Positions 1-11,248 of a stretch of 64,000 nucleotides of DNA are shown here, one piece after another. Under the pieces are notes generated by a model. The model did no database searches and was not told the origin of the DNA. It worked only from the letters and a program-made list of their open reading frames with translations. The position numbers were made by a program, and so were the translations under genes. The stretch lies in assembly GCA_002914845.1 (NCBI GenBank), contig JXTC01000018.1:330995-394994 (forward strand). The letters are read 5' to 3'. How positions within the stretch are numbered: position 1 is the stretch's first letter; the number at the start of each line of letters is the position of its first letter. This stretch comes from Trema orientale. Taxonomy: Eukaryota > Streptophyta > Magnoliopsida > Rosales > Cannabaceae.

Positions 1-10
1 AGTCACCCAG

Positions 11-48
11 TTAGGGTTTGATGGATACCCAACAGGGGACTATATAAA
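11..48 (+). promoter_or_regulatory. telo-box and TATA box, putative core promoter
   Basis: A TTAGGGTTT telo-box (reverse complement of AAACCCTAA) lies at 11-19 and a TATATAAA box at 41-48; a second TTAGGGTTA follows at 57-65. In plants, telo-boxes are enriched in promoters of ribosomal-protein and other translation genes. The pair sits about 200 bp before the ATG of the small gene at 245, so it is a reasonable core promoter, but the upstream part is outside the window. Confidence 0.4.
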
Positions 49-244
49 GAACATATTAGGGTTATGGTCCCTGTAGCCAAAAGAACACGTACGCTTAATT
101 CTCTGTAACCCACCATCAGTTACAGAGAATTCCATCTGAGTGTCATTAGGCTTTAAGGCTACAGAAGATCAAACTCTCTAGCATATACAGTCAATCACTT
201 TCGCTTCCGCCTTCGGTTCATCGTTCAGACTACGGTACAGAATC

Positions 245-534
245 ATGGACTCAGGTATACTCAATGAATCCCTACCTATCAGTTTTAAATGAATGTTCTA
301 GGGTTTGTGTTTGGTTTTGCAATCCCATATAGAATTTCTAACACTACATTGTCATGTGATTTTGCTAACTGAACGTACTAGTAGGTATCAAAGATCATTG
401 TTGTTATCGTTTTAGTAAGCCATGTTTTTCCTCTTGCAGCGTTGCGGGATATGGACACGGCCAAGATTTGGCCTTGTAGAAGTGGAAGGATTACAAAGAC
501 CTTGCGCTTTGATCCCATTAGTATCACAAACTAG
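245..534 (+). CDS. possible two-exon small protein (34 aa), unrecognised
   Basis: Exon 1 would be 245-254 (ATG GAC TCA G, then GTATAC) and exon 2 440-534 (after CTCTTGCAG, ending in TAG), giving a 34-residue basic peptide that begins MDSALRDMDTAKIWPCRSGR. The splice sites fit the plant consensus, and a telo-box plus TATA box lie about 200 bp upstream. I do not recognise the peptide and it has no domain. It may instead be the 5' part of a noncoding transcript or chance reading. The start was chosen because the downstream ATG at 451 would leave only 27 residues and no use for the good splice pair. Confidence 0.28.
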
Positions 535-2066
535 TGGACTCTTTGTAGCTAAGTTCAAAAAATTAGTCAATTGAATTATCCAATGGCAACAGTTTTCACT
601 ATGCAATTTTACTTATTTATTTGCTTGTTTGTTTTTATAAGTGAATAATAGACATATGCTAAGAAAGTGTAAGAGAATTTCTGTCATTCTTGTAACCTTT
701 TTTTTTTTTAAAAAAAAAAAGGTGCATGTATTACCAATTCCCCTGTATATTTTTTGAAACCAATTCTCTTGTATGTTTTAGGGATGTGCTTTCACAAACT
801 TTTTTAAGTTCCCGAATACATCTATCTACGTACTAACTTTATTTTAAGCTGTTGTTGTCTGTGCAATGTTGTCGTCACTCGTATTGAGGGGAAATAAAAA
901 GTTGTCGTTAGTTATTTTCAATTTTGTCGTTTGGGATTATTGTCGTTTTTATGTTACACACTGTCGTTTTACTAGATTTTGTCGTTTTCAACTTCTTGTC
1001 GTCTTCCATGCTTCTCGGGGTGTGTTTACATTTGGGAGTTGATGAAGTTTGTAAGTTCTTGTAATTTATTATTATTTATTTCTGCGTCTATCGTTCTCTC
1101 AACTCTTCAAAAAAAATAAAATAAAATAAAAAATATCAAGATATATTGTGGTCTACCATGCTCGCCAGGGCATTCTGATATTTAATTTGTAGTTTCGGAG
1201 ATAATGTCGTTTTCCATACTTTTTTGGGGTATTAGAATATATGTTTTCTTTTTTCCCTCAAATTCTAATAATTTACAAAGTGATGTAAACTTTTGCATGT
1301 TCTTGCTGCATTTCTTGTGTCGATTCCTGAAGGCTAATCTGGTCGGTTCTCAACTATTAAACTATCGTCCTTCGTTTGATTTTCTCTGTTTTTCTTTCTT
1401 TTTTTTTTGTTGATTATTATCTCTTTTTATTGTTGTTATCGTTTATAAGATATGTTGTTTCACAATATTGTCGTTTTTAGGTTGTAAATATATGTTACTG
1501 TTGTTTTCTAAGGGCCTCTTTGATGTGAAGATTGGATTGAACGATTGAATTGTATCAGAGTAGACTGGAATGTGATTAGTATTCAGGTTATTGTTGTATT
1601 GTTGTCGTTTGTCTTAAAGTTATTGTTGTTTCTTGAATATCTTGTTTTCTGTTATCGCTCTTGCTCAATTATTGTTGTTTTCTGATAATTGTTTGTTTGC
1701 TAGAGCATTATCCTTTTGGACTATTTTTTAAAGCCCATTACCAATTATGGAATAGAGTGAATTATTTACAAAATTATACTTTTTTTTTTAAATGGAACTT
1801 TTTGAGTCTCAAACATGCCTCTACATCTCTACTACTTAGTAAAAACTCGACCGCGATAAAAAACAATTTTCAATCTCAATTTAACATAGCTCAATCACCG
1901 ACCAAAAACACTATATTTGAGTTTCAAAAGTCAAATATGAGATCGAAAATCAAATTTAATGACGACGACTCATTTCTTATGACTTCGATTGCAACGAAAA
2001 TTTATGAAAGATATTGATGAAGAAGCTTGGAGTGACCATAGTTTATAGAGAAAAAGATTTGAACAT
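535..2066. repeat. AT-rich spacer with a scattered GTCGTTTT motif
   Basis: No gene is visible. From about 871 to 1610 the sequence carries at least ten copies of GTCGTTTT or close variants (for example near 871, 904, 926, 942, 963, 981, 998, 1206, 1470 and 1604), unevenly spaced in T-rich DNA. The stretch 1430-1660 has a diverged second copy at about 4120-4275, sharing GATATGTTG, TTTCACA and GTCTTAAAGTTA in the same order. It is probably an old degenerate repeat family. Confidence 0.5.
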
Positions 2067-2075
2067 TTTATTAAT

Positions 2076-2240
2076 GAGTAATATTATGGGACACCATATG
2101 ATGTCCATTATCATATGATGTGTAAGTTTGTTACCGAATTATAATAACATTTTAGTTGGAACCAATTTATTAATTAGAATCACCAATAGATTGATACGTT
2201 GTCATAGTATTGGGCACTAGTGATGCCCATAACATTACTT
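2076..2240. mobile_element. Mutator-type MITE, copy A
   Basis: This 165-bp element has terminal inverted repeats: GAGTAATATTATGGG on the left, and AAGTAATGTTATGGG read inward from the right. It is flanked by TTTATTAAT (2067-2075) and TTTAGTAAT (2241-2249), a 9-bp target duplication with one mismatch. Nine-base duplications point to the Mutator superfamily. No coding capacity. Confidence 0.65.
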
Positions 2241-2250
2241 TTTAGTAATG

Positions 2251-2430
2251 AAGTAATACTATGAGGTACCATATAGCGCCCAATACTATATGATGTGTCA
2301 GTCTATTACTGATTAATTATAATTATATTTCAGGTGAAATCTATGTGGAACCCAATTTTTTAATTAAAATCTCCAGTAACAAAATGACACATTGTTATAA
2401 TGTTGGGTATTACTGGTACCCATAACATTG
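2251..2430. mobile_element. Mutator-type MITE, copy B (right end unclear)
   Basis: The left end AAGTAATACTATGAGGTACC matches the terminal repeats of copies A and C, and CCCATAACATT near 2420-2430 matches their right ends. I cannot find a clean target duplication, so the right boundary is approximate. It begins 10 bp after copy A. Confidence 0.5.
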
Positions 2431-2467
2431 GTGATCTGGCAATAATGATTAGTTTTTATAAAATTTA

Positions 2468-2650
2468 GAGTAATGCTATGGGCACCAGCAGTACTCAACA
2501 CCATATGACATAGCAGTTTGTTACTGGGTAATTATAATTAATAAACTAGATTCTACACGGGCTCCATCTGACATATAATTGTAATCATCCAGTAACAGAT
2601 TGCCATCTCATGTGATGTTAGGCACCATATAGTACCTCATGATATTATTC
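2468..2650. mobile_element. Mutator-type MITE, copy C, with perfect 9-bp TSD
   Basis: This 183-bp element starts GAGTAATGCTATGGGCACC and ends with the imperfect inverse GTACCTCATGATATTATTC. It is flanked on both sides by TAAAATTTA (2459-2467 and 2651-2659), a perfect 9-bp duplication. It is noncoding and the third member of a row of related elements. Confidence 0.75.
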
Positions 2651-2885
2651 TAAAATTTATAATTGAGTACCTTTTATCATCGCAAGGACATTAATTATTA
2701 GACTCTTAGATGAAAAAAAAAAAAAAACCATCAAACTATTGTGATTTGTTGTTTTTTTTTTCTTTTTTTAATTGTCTTTTTGTTATTATTGTCTCCATTT
2801 ATTGTTTAATCACCAAAAAAAAAAAATGGATGTATGACCTTTGTGCAATTTTAATTTTGTCGTCTAATTTATGCAAAATTAGACC

Positions 2886-3598
2886 TAGGGGTGTTCAAAA
2901 AAACCGCCAAACCGTGGAAACCGCCCAATCCAATCCAAACCGCCCAATCCGTGCAGTTTTTTTTTTTAAATGGCCGGTTACGGATTAGAAAATATAAAAA
3001 CCGACTTGGCCGGTTTGGTTTTCGGTTTTAGAAAAATTCGGTCGGATTCAAACCGAACCGGCCAATAAATTTGTATATATATATTTTTTTAAATGTATAT
3101 TAATAGTTAAAAATTTAAGCTTATTCATTCTAATTGAGTAGTGATTTCTCTTAGCTTATTTAGGACTATGTTACTTAAGACTCTTATGATATTTTAGACT
3201 TTAAGTCTTGTTATTGTGATATGTTTAAGATTAAAGACTTTAAGTTTACTATTCAATTTTAATTAAGTTGTAAGTTGTAACTAAAATTTAAGTTTACTAT
3301 GACTTTCGATTTGGTTATAGCTTTTAACTATGTTATGGTTTCGTTTTATATTTGGATTTTATATTTTAGATGAAATATGATTTTGATATGAGCTTAGTTG
3401 ATATTATATTAATTCAAATTTTGTAAGTTTTCAAACCGCGGAAACCGCCCAAACCGGCCGCAAAAATGTAGGTGCGGTTTGGCCGGTTTGAATCCACAAA
3501 CTCAAACCGCACGGATTGGTAAATCGGCCAAACCGCACATTCGGATTGGTTTCTGGATTGACGATTTAGACCGTCCAAACCGGCCATGAACACCCCTG
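2886..3598. mobile_element. hAT-type non-autonomous element with 8-bp TSD
   Basis: The ends are TAGGGGTGTTCA and TGAACACCCCTG (inverse complement CAGGGGTGTTCA), and the element is flanked on both sides by ATTAGACC (2878-2885 and 3599-3606). Eight-base duplications and CAGGGG-type ends are hAT hallmarks. The subterminal zones are rich in AAACCG and CCGGTTT (for example 2903-2945 and 3435-3585), which could serve as transposase binding repeats. There is no transposase, so it must be mobilised in trans. Confidence 0.85.
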
Positions 3599-3606
3599 AT
3601 TAGACC

Positions 3607-4775
3607 CCAATATTTTAAATTTCTATAAATTTGTAAATTGTACCTTTTATGTACAAATAGATTGATTTATGCTAACTATTTTTAAGTTAAATTTTTAATA
3701 AATCTTTTTTATTTGTAAGGAAAAAAAGATATTTTTCATTTAGCTTCTGTGTTTAATAAGGAATGTTTTTTGGTCAATTAATAAATTAAAAGTAGATGTT
3801 TGCAAAAATTTTAGAAGTAAATGCATAAATTTGCACAAGTCAAAAAATAGGTTAAATCTACAGAATGACCATGCTTCATAATATATATATATATATATTT
3901 TTGAAGAAACCCAATTTTATATGGGATGATATCAAAAGGAAAATATCAGTGTTCAAAATCGAAATTGCCAAACAGGGAGTCTCTAAGCCGTGCAAGATTT
4001 TGCTGTAACGTGACATCTCACGCGAACCTTTTTGTCCTTAAATTCTTTTCCCTTCCTTGGCTTTTTTTTTTTTTTTTTTTTTTCCGCTTCAATCTTTCCT
4101 TGTATTCGTCTCTATTTGTTTAATTTTAATAGATATGTTGTCGTTTCACAGTAGTTTCGTTATTAAGCTGTAAAGGTATGTTATTGTTGTTTCATTATGT
4201 GTTTTCGTCTTAAAGTTAATGTCGTTTTCTGTTATTGACTTTTGCGCTGTTTTCATGATATGTTGTCGTTTCTTTGATTTATTCGTTTACCTTTTTTTTT
4301 TTTTTTTTTTTTTTTGGGAAATGGATGGATATTTTTGCTCTATTTCTTAAACCTCAGCCAAAGAAAGATGTATCTTCCCACTTAATAGTACAAATACATG
4401 CGACATATCTGAACTTCTGAATGAGGCCAAATTTACGGGCTTCATTCCTAAATGCCACAAAAAAAAATTCAAATTTAATCTTCGCAAGCAATGACATAAG
4501 CAGATTTCATCTTCTTCCATTTCAAACCATAACGTAACAAGAGTTCAATAATTTTTACCAACTTTCATTTTCACAACAACAAAATTATATGATCTTACAC
4601 TCGAACATGATCACTACCCTCCAAATAAACACGTGCCTTAACTCGATTGACGGTCATGGTTTCCATTTCTCTGCATTTGACAAAATAATACGGTGGACCA
4701 GTCAAACGACAGTCCAGCCCAACTGGGCGCTCAAAAGCCTGGCTTTGATCCGGAGGAACCGTACGGACAAACGAG
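3607..4775. other. spacer and upstream region of the oligopeptide transporter gene
   Basis: No gene is seen. It holds an (AT) run at 3881-3898, long T runs at 4062-4083 and 4292-4315, and at about 4120-4275 the second copy of the GTCGTTTT repeat also found near 1430-1660. I see no convincing TATA box close to the transporter start; TTATATG at 4586 is a weak candidate. Confidence 0.45.
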
Positions 4776-7700
4776 ATGACCATTACTGAGCACGAAATCA
4801 CAGCTCCTCTAAGTAAGTAACTATCTAATTTTCTCTCTTAAATTCCCACCATCCAAACACTCAATTTTCTCCTCTTCTTTTACAGTTCAGAGGGACAAAG
4901 CTTCTCAGTCCGATGCCGCCGATTCGCCGGGAAATTCTTCGGGCGACGACAATTCTCCGATCGAGGAAGTCGCGCTCACCGTTCCGGTCACCGACGATCC
5001 GTCTCTACCCTCCGTCACGTTCCGTACATGGGCCCTCGGGATCATCTCCTGCGTGCTCCTGTCGTTCCTCAAGCAATTCTTCTTCTACCGGAAGGAGCCT
5101 CTGTCCCTCACGTCGATCTCGGCTCAGATAGCGGTGGTTCCCCTGGGCCACCTGATGGCCTCGGTGGTCACCGATCGAGTCTTCTTCGAGGGGCAGAAGT
5201 GGGAATTCACGCTGAACCCAGGCCCGTTCAACGTGAAGGAGCACGTGCTGATCACGATCTTTGCCAACTCGGGAGCTGGAAATGTCTATGCTATCCACAT
5301 CGTCAGCGCCGTGAAGATCTTCTACGGTAAAAACCTCACGTTTTGGGTGTCCTTGTTGGTTGTGCTGACGACACAGGTGCTCGGGTTCGGGTGGGCCGGG
5401 GTGCTCCGGCCCTACTTGGTGGAGCCCGCGGCTATGTGGTGGCCCCAGAATCTCGTCCAGGTCTCTCTTTTCAGGTTAATTGTAACCTTTTACTCAGCTT
5501 TCGATTTATTACTACTTGGCTATGATGATGCCACGTGTTGTTCTACGGATCTTGTGTTTGTTTTGCGGTCAACCCACTAAAGATGCCATAAAGTTTTAAT
5601 TATTATTGGCTTTAGACACTTTTTGGGTGTTTACGTACAGGAAAATGGTAACTGTATTATGTGCGAGTACGAGGTTCCATTGCATGTGTTATAACGTTTT
5701 TATATATGGGGTACTATATATAGACGATAGTAGAAGTAGATAACTCTTAAAATCCCATATATGGTCTCGATCGCCTCGCTATCACCAAAAAGAAAATTGC
5801 TAAATATCTTAATAAGTTATTCCCAATTAAAGAGTGAGAGTATATAAATCTGAGTGCTAGCTATTTTTGTTTTTTTAAATGTGTAGCATTACTCTTATTA
5901 AAATTCTTTAGTACATATTTTTCTAGTCGTGGTAGTTGAGTTTGAGTCGGCTCGGTCTTGGTCGTTTGAAAATGAAAAATGATAATATAGCCCTGCGACC
6001 TTCCAATTACGACAAGGGTATCATGAAAAAGGAATAATTTCCTTTTTTATTTTATGAGATTCTCTAAAAAGATCTTGAATCTCCTTAGCAGCCAGTGATG
6101 CGTATATAATATTATATATATGGATTATGCTAGTTATACTGATTATTGTATTAAATTTTTTTTACAACACATGACACCGATTGAATGGTGATAAATCACA
6201 TGTATTAAAAATTTGGTATAATAATTAGGATATCAAACATTATTCATATATATATATATATATTATATGCAGTATTAACGCTAGGGAATTTTGTATGTTT
6301 AACGACCCTTTGAACAGTTCTTCTTGCTGTAACGGAGTTATTTGTCTTGGTCATCTTCATTTTTGTTGTTGCAGGGCATTACATGAGAAAGAGAAGAGGC
6401 CAAAGGGAGGGTTAACTCGGAATCAATTCTTCCTCATTGCGTTTGTTTGCAGCTTTGCTTACTATGTCCTTCCAGGCTACTTATTCTCAAGGCTAACATC
6501 CTTATCTTGGTTCTGCTGGATATTCCCTGCTTCCATCTTGGCCCATCAGCTGGGTTCGGGACTTCGTGGTCTCGGAATTGGTGCTTTCGGGTTTGATTGG
6601 TCCAGCGTATCCTCTTACCTCGGAAGCCCCCTTGCGAGTCCATGGTTTGCCACTGCAAATGTAGCCGTTGGTTTTGCCCTTGTGCTCTATGTCATCGTCC
6701 CTATTACTTATTGGCTCAATCTCTACAACGCCAAATCATTCCCCATTTTTTCGGATGGCCTTTTTACCTCTACTGGCCAAAGCTACAACGTTTCAGCTAT
6801 AACAGACTCCAAGTTCCACCTTGATTTAGACGCGTATGAACGCCAGGGCCCTCTCCATTTGAGCGCCATGTTTGCTATTTACTATGGTTTCAATTTTGCG
6901 TGCCTTACTGCCACCATTGTGCATGTTTTCCTCTTCCATGGGAGGTAAGTTTTCCATTTTGAACTGCTTCCATCATATTTTAGTACCTTCTTCTGATTCC
7001 TTGGTAATCACTTTGTTCTAGACTTGCTCGAAGTGTCAAAATTAAGTTAATTTACGTTTAAGCAATTACCATTTCCGCAACTGCTAGAGAATGGCAAAGC
7101 TCTTAAACCGTATGCTAAATCACATGAACTCTAAAGTTTAAGAGTACTGTAACATGAGATGCGTGGTAAACCTGAGTCTTTGGTAGAGTAACTCGGTTTC
7201 AAGTCCTTTGTGAATTTTAATATTACACCTTCAGTCGCAAATAAAGCTGCCTCTGCTTTGTTCAGTGTGGAAACTTGGTTAAAAAACAAAGAGAAAGGTT
7301 GAACTATCTCGAGCATTATTGTACATTTTATTAGTGGGACAAACTTTTGGCATCTTGTAGACAAATATGGGAGCTAAGCAAGTCTGCATTCCAAGAAAAG
7401 AAGATGGATGTGCACACAAGACTAATGAAAAAATATAAACAAGTTCCTGAATGGTGGTTCATGTGCATCCTTTTTGTTAACATCGTGGCGACCGTATTTG
7501 TATGCCAGTACTACAATGAACAACTCCAATTGCAGTGGTGGGGCGTCTTGCTCGCCTGTGGTCTAGCATTTTTTTTCAGTCTTCCTCTTGGAGTAATCAA
7601 AGCCACAACTAATCAGGTCTAACCCCTTTCTTGTTGTTGGAGCTATGATATTAAGAGTCTTTGGATTTGTTTCAACTTTGTTACTGAATTAACGAGAAAT

Positions 7701-8659
7701 ATATTTATTTTGTTGGTTTACAGTTACCCGGCTTGAATGTAATCACGGAGTACATCATTGGGTACTTATACCCAGGATACCCGGTTGCTAACATGTGCTT
7801 TAAGGTTTATGGCTATATAAGTATGAGACAGGGGGTAACGTTTTTGGAAGACTTCAAGCTAGGCCATTACATGAAGATTCCGCCCAGAGCAATGTTCATG
7901 GCACAGGTTTAACCTCCTTTTCCCAAAAAATGAACATGAATAAGAAACAACTTCACAATGTTTCATCAAGCCTCTTCCTCATGAAATTGATGGACAATTA
8001 CTTGTATAGCTTCGTAATCACTTTAACAATTATGTTCTTATCAGGTAGTGGGAACTGTTATATCAGCATTTGTGCACTTATTAACGGCATGGTGGCTTAT
8101 GGACACAATTCCAGATATCTGTGACAGGGCTTTGCTTCCAGCAGACAGCCCGTGGACTTGTCCCGGTGACCATGTGTTTTATGATGCTTCCGTCATCTGG
8201 GGCCTGATCGGGCCTCGTAGAATCTTTGGAGATCTTGGCATTTATTCTTCCATCAACTGGTTTTTCTTAGTGGGTGCTGTTGCTACGGTGCTAGTTTGGC
8301 TTGCACACAAGACCTTCCCGGACAAGCGTTGGATTGCACTCATCAATATGCCTGTGATCTTAGGAGCAACAAACAATATGCCCCCAGCCACAGCGGTCAA
8401 CTACACCAGTTGGGTTCTGATTGGGTTCGCCTCGGGCTTTATTGCTTACAGGTACTACCGTGGCTGGTGGAGTCGGCACAACTATGTTCTCTCTGGGGCT
8501 CTTGATGCTGGATTAGCCTTCATGGGGGTGTTGTTGTACTTGTGTCTGGGGATGGAGCATGTTGGACTCAAATGGTGGGGAAATGACTCGGAAGGTTGTC
8601 CCCTGGCTTCTTGCCCAACCGAACAAGGAATTGTGGTTAAAGGTTGCCCAGTTCTGTGA
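4776..8659 (+). CDS. oligopeptide transporter, OPT family (OPT1/OPT5-like clade)
   Basis: Six exons join in frame: 4776-4812, 4886-5474, 6375-6944, 7361-7616, 7724-7906 and 8045-8659, total 2250 nt for 749 residues, a normal OPT length. The start [12 protein letters not shown] is taken because exon 1 ends in a perfect GTAAGT donor and joins exon 2 in frame. The family signatures are present: SPIEEV...[14 protein letters not shown] near the N-terminus, the NPGPFN motif (exon 2) and KIPPR (end of exon 5). Many hydrophobic segments throughout fit a polytopic plasma-membrane protein. OPT proteins are proton-coupled carriers of small peptides, and some carry metal chelates or glutathione; substrate cannot be told here. 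All introns are GT-AG and no stop or frameshift is seen, so it looks functional. Confidence 0.93.
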
Positions 8660-9664
8660 AGCAATAGTGTGAGTTGATCTGTTTGATTCTTTCCACAGTT
8701 TAGATCTGTATATACATTATCCAACAGTATAATTTATAAATATAGCTGTCATTCTTTGTAAGTAATGCACTCGATGAAATCAGGTACAAACTTGACGCTT
8801 TTAATCATATTGCGACTTTGCCAAATGAGCCTTGGGAATGCTAAATCTACATTCCGTTCCTTTGGGGCCCTTCAGAATTCAATTTCTCTCGAACTCTAAA
8901 ATTTCTCGTACATGTTATAACTTACAAAAATATGATAGTAAGTTCTAGGTGCTCTTATATAATAGCAAGGTCTATACCTATCATCTAAACCAGCTTAGTC
9001 CAATTTGTGAATTTTCATAGCATAGGAAGGGGTATTTATACGGTTTTTTGAATTTAAAATGGTCAAGGGTACATATTTATTTGTACTGTCGTTAAGGATT
9101 TCATCACCTCTGTAGTTCTGGTTCTTGAACTCGTGTATATTTTCTTAGGCTTATTTTCGTTATGCCAGTAAAGTCTGCTTAATTTTACACTTCAAAATTG
9201 TGTCTGGGAGTTGATCTCCCATATTTTGGGCAATGTTTAATTTATTTTTTAAATGGTTTAATTTCTTTAATATGGTTTATTTCGTTTTTTTTTTTTTTTT
9301 TCCTTGGGCAAGACTCGAGAGTCATATCCTATCCCAATATTGGATGATAAGAGGGGGTTTTTCGTCTTTTAATACCACAAATCGGTAAATTTGTTGCTTA
9401 TACGTGGAAGGTACCTATTTGTAGAAATTTATTGGGAAAGTATATAATTTTAATTTATATTTTGTTTTTACAGTTTACTCAATCGAAAACAATTTATGCC
9501 TTAGTAATTTAGTTCACAGCAGGTATAAAAGGAAAAAGGAATGGTAACTAAACAAATTTGAATAGCGTTGCCATACCTGGCTCTCTGTATATTATATATA
9601 TATATATATAATATAAACGCAGAACACAGGAGAAGCGAGGGAGTGGCGGCAAAAGGGGGGCGCG
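8660..9664. other. 3' flank of the transporter and upstream region of the F-box gene
   Basis: The segment 8879-9180 has a diverged copy at about 12755-13065. An (AT) repeat at 9590-9614 lies just before the F-box start and includes possible TATA sequences. Nothing else is recognised. Confidence 0.4.
8879..9180. repeat. duplicated segment, copy 1 (with 12755-13065)
   Basis: Shared blocks in the same order include CTCTAAAATTTCT, GGTGCTCTTATATAATA, TTTATACGGT, GAATTTAAAATGGTCAAGG, CTTGAACTCGTGT and TTTTCGTTATGCC. The two copies differ by many substitutions and small indels, so the duplication is old. Direct orientation, 3.9 kb apart, with the F-box pseudogene between them. Confidence 0.7.
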
Positions 9665-10787
9665 ATGGCGAGGCTTCCTCAGGAGATGGTAGACGAGGTC
9701 CTCTGCCGACTGAATGTGAAAGATGTGCTGCGATACAGGTCGGTATGCAAGGAGTGGCGCTCCAGAATCGACGGCCTGGATTTCATCAAGATGCATCTCA
9801 ACCAGCAGAGGGGCCGCCGGGGGGGGGGGGGTCTTTATCAATACCGCCAGCACAAAAGGCCTCTACTGGGTTCGATCTTGAAACTTTGGACTCCGCTGTG
9901 CGAATCAGTCGCCACCCATTCTCACTACCAGAAGAAGACGAAAAACGACGCACGATCGCAGTCTCATCTTATGCTGGTTGTAATGGCTTGCTGGTTGTGG
10001 GGAGGTCTGGAAATTTAGCTGTCTGGAACCCATCCACATGAAAGTTCTTCCCTCCAATTTCCATATCTATGATTATGCCACCCAAGTAATCGGATTTGGG
10101 CACGACTCCATCAACGACGACTATAGGCTGTTCATCTCCACCCCAATCTCCCATCGTTCTTGCGACGAGATATTTCGCGGCAGACGCTTCGAGTTATACA
10201 GAGCGAAAACCAAAACTTGGACAACACTCGGCACCGGTTTCTCTGACTACTTCGGCTTTGAGTATGGTTGCGCATTCGTTCGCAACCACAACGCTTTGCA
10301 TTGGATTATCGCTCCGAGGCGCGGAGGATTTGTCTATCACGTGGAGCGATTTGTTTTGGCGTTTGATCTTGCGACTGAGGAACTAGCCAAGTTTTCTATG
10401 CCGAAATTTCAGGAAGAAACTTACTGCGAATACAAACCGGTGGAGTTCGGGGGGTACCTTTGTGTGTTTTCCGGTTACGAAGACGCTTGTCGGTTAGACA
10501 TGTGGGCGATGATGGAGTACGGGGAGTCGACTACATGGGCTAAGCTGTTCTCGGTGGTGCCATCTAGTAATTATTCAGCATTGAAGCCTCTAACATATAA
10601 TTATAAGACCAGTGATGAGGTTCTCTTGATTGTAGACCGCGAGAGATTTATTCTCTATGACTTGAAAACCAACACCGAAAAAGAAGTCAATATTTCGGGT
10701 CTTCCGAACGGTCCAATTCGATATTTTGATTCGGAACTCTGTGTGAGCAGCCTTGTTCGACTTGACGATGCCATGATCAGTTGCTAA
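9665..10787 (+). pseudogene. F-box protein with F-box-associated (FBA) domain, two frameshifts
   Basis: The N-terminus MARLPQEMVDEVLCRLNVKD...RYRSVCKEWRS is a clear F-box (about residues 1-45), the part that binds SKP1 in SCF ubiquitin ligases. The rest matches the F-box-associated beta-propeller-like region of CPR30-type plant proteins: NGLLVVGRSGNLAVWNPST, then GFGHDSINDDYRLF. The reading frame changes at a run of 13 G (9819-9831) and again at 10036-10041, where ACA TGA interrupts just after WNPST. Both changes equal one missing base. The first could be a homopolymer sequencing error; the second is not in a homopolymer, which favours a real pseudogene. Total length (about 374 codons) is normal for the family. 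The last segment (10038-10787) is open for 249 codons. Confidence 0.82.
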
Positions 10788-11100
10788 TGCCACTACTATT
10801 AGTAATAGATATTTATCAGCGTGTATCAACGAATTTCATTGAGAATATAAATTTTATTGCATTGTTCGAATGCAATTGCTTCATCAGGTGCTTTAAACTT
10901 ACTTTTCTATGTGAGATTTATTAGAATTAAGCATTCATCAAATAACAAGGGAAATGAAATCATCTATATCAATTCTTGTCCTAAACTGTCCCACTCACTT
11001 AGACGTTGACAAATCATAAATAACTTTCTCTTTTAAAAGAAGTTAAAAAAATAACTATTAGATTAGAAATTTTTTTTTTGTTGATTTGTTAGCATATAAC
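10788..11100. other. spacer, nothing recognised
   Basis: AT-rich 3' flank of the F-box pseudogene. No gene, repeat family or motif stands out. Confidence 0.4.
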
Positions 11101-11248
11101 TGGGGCTAGCTCAGTTGGTCCAAGGCTTGAGGGAAGTATGTGTGAGTTTGGGGGTTAGGGATTCAAACCTTGGTAGAGTGTGTGTGCGTTATTTTCCTTT
11201 AAATTTGTAGTAAAGGGTGGTCATTAGTTAAGCCTCATTTTTTTTTTT
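11101..11248 (+). mobile_element. tRNA-derived SINE, copy 1
   Basis: The head has an RNA polymerase III A box, TAGCTCAGTTGG (11107-11118), and a B box, GATTCAAACC (11160-11169), at tRNA-like spacing. The body ends TAGTTAAGCCTCA followed by a T run. The same 3' end closes a second copy at 13638. It is not a tRNA gene, because no cloverleaf follows the boxes. A T-ending 3' tail resembles the rice p-SINE type. No clear target duplication is seen. Confidence 0.72.

Noticed and set aside
5005..5330. Open frames overlapping exon 2 of the transporter in other frames
   Set aside because: Shadows of GC-rich coding sequence; only the frame with NPGPFN fits the family.
11101..11175. A tRNA gene
   Set aside because: A and B boxes are present but the acceptor and anticodon stems do not form; the 3' end shared with 13638 shows a SINE.
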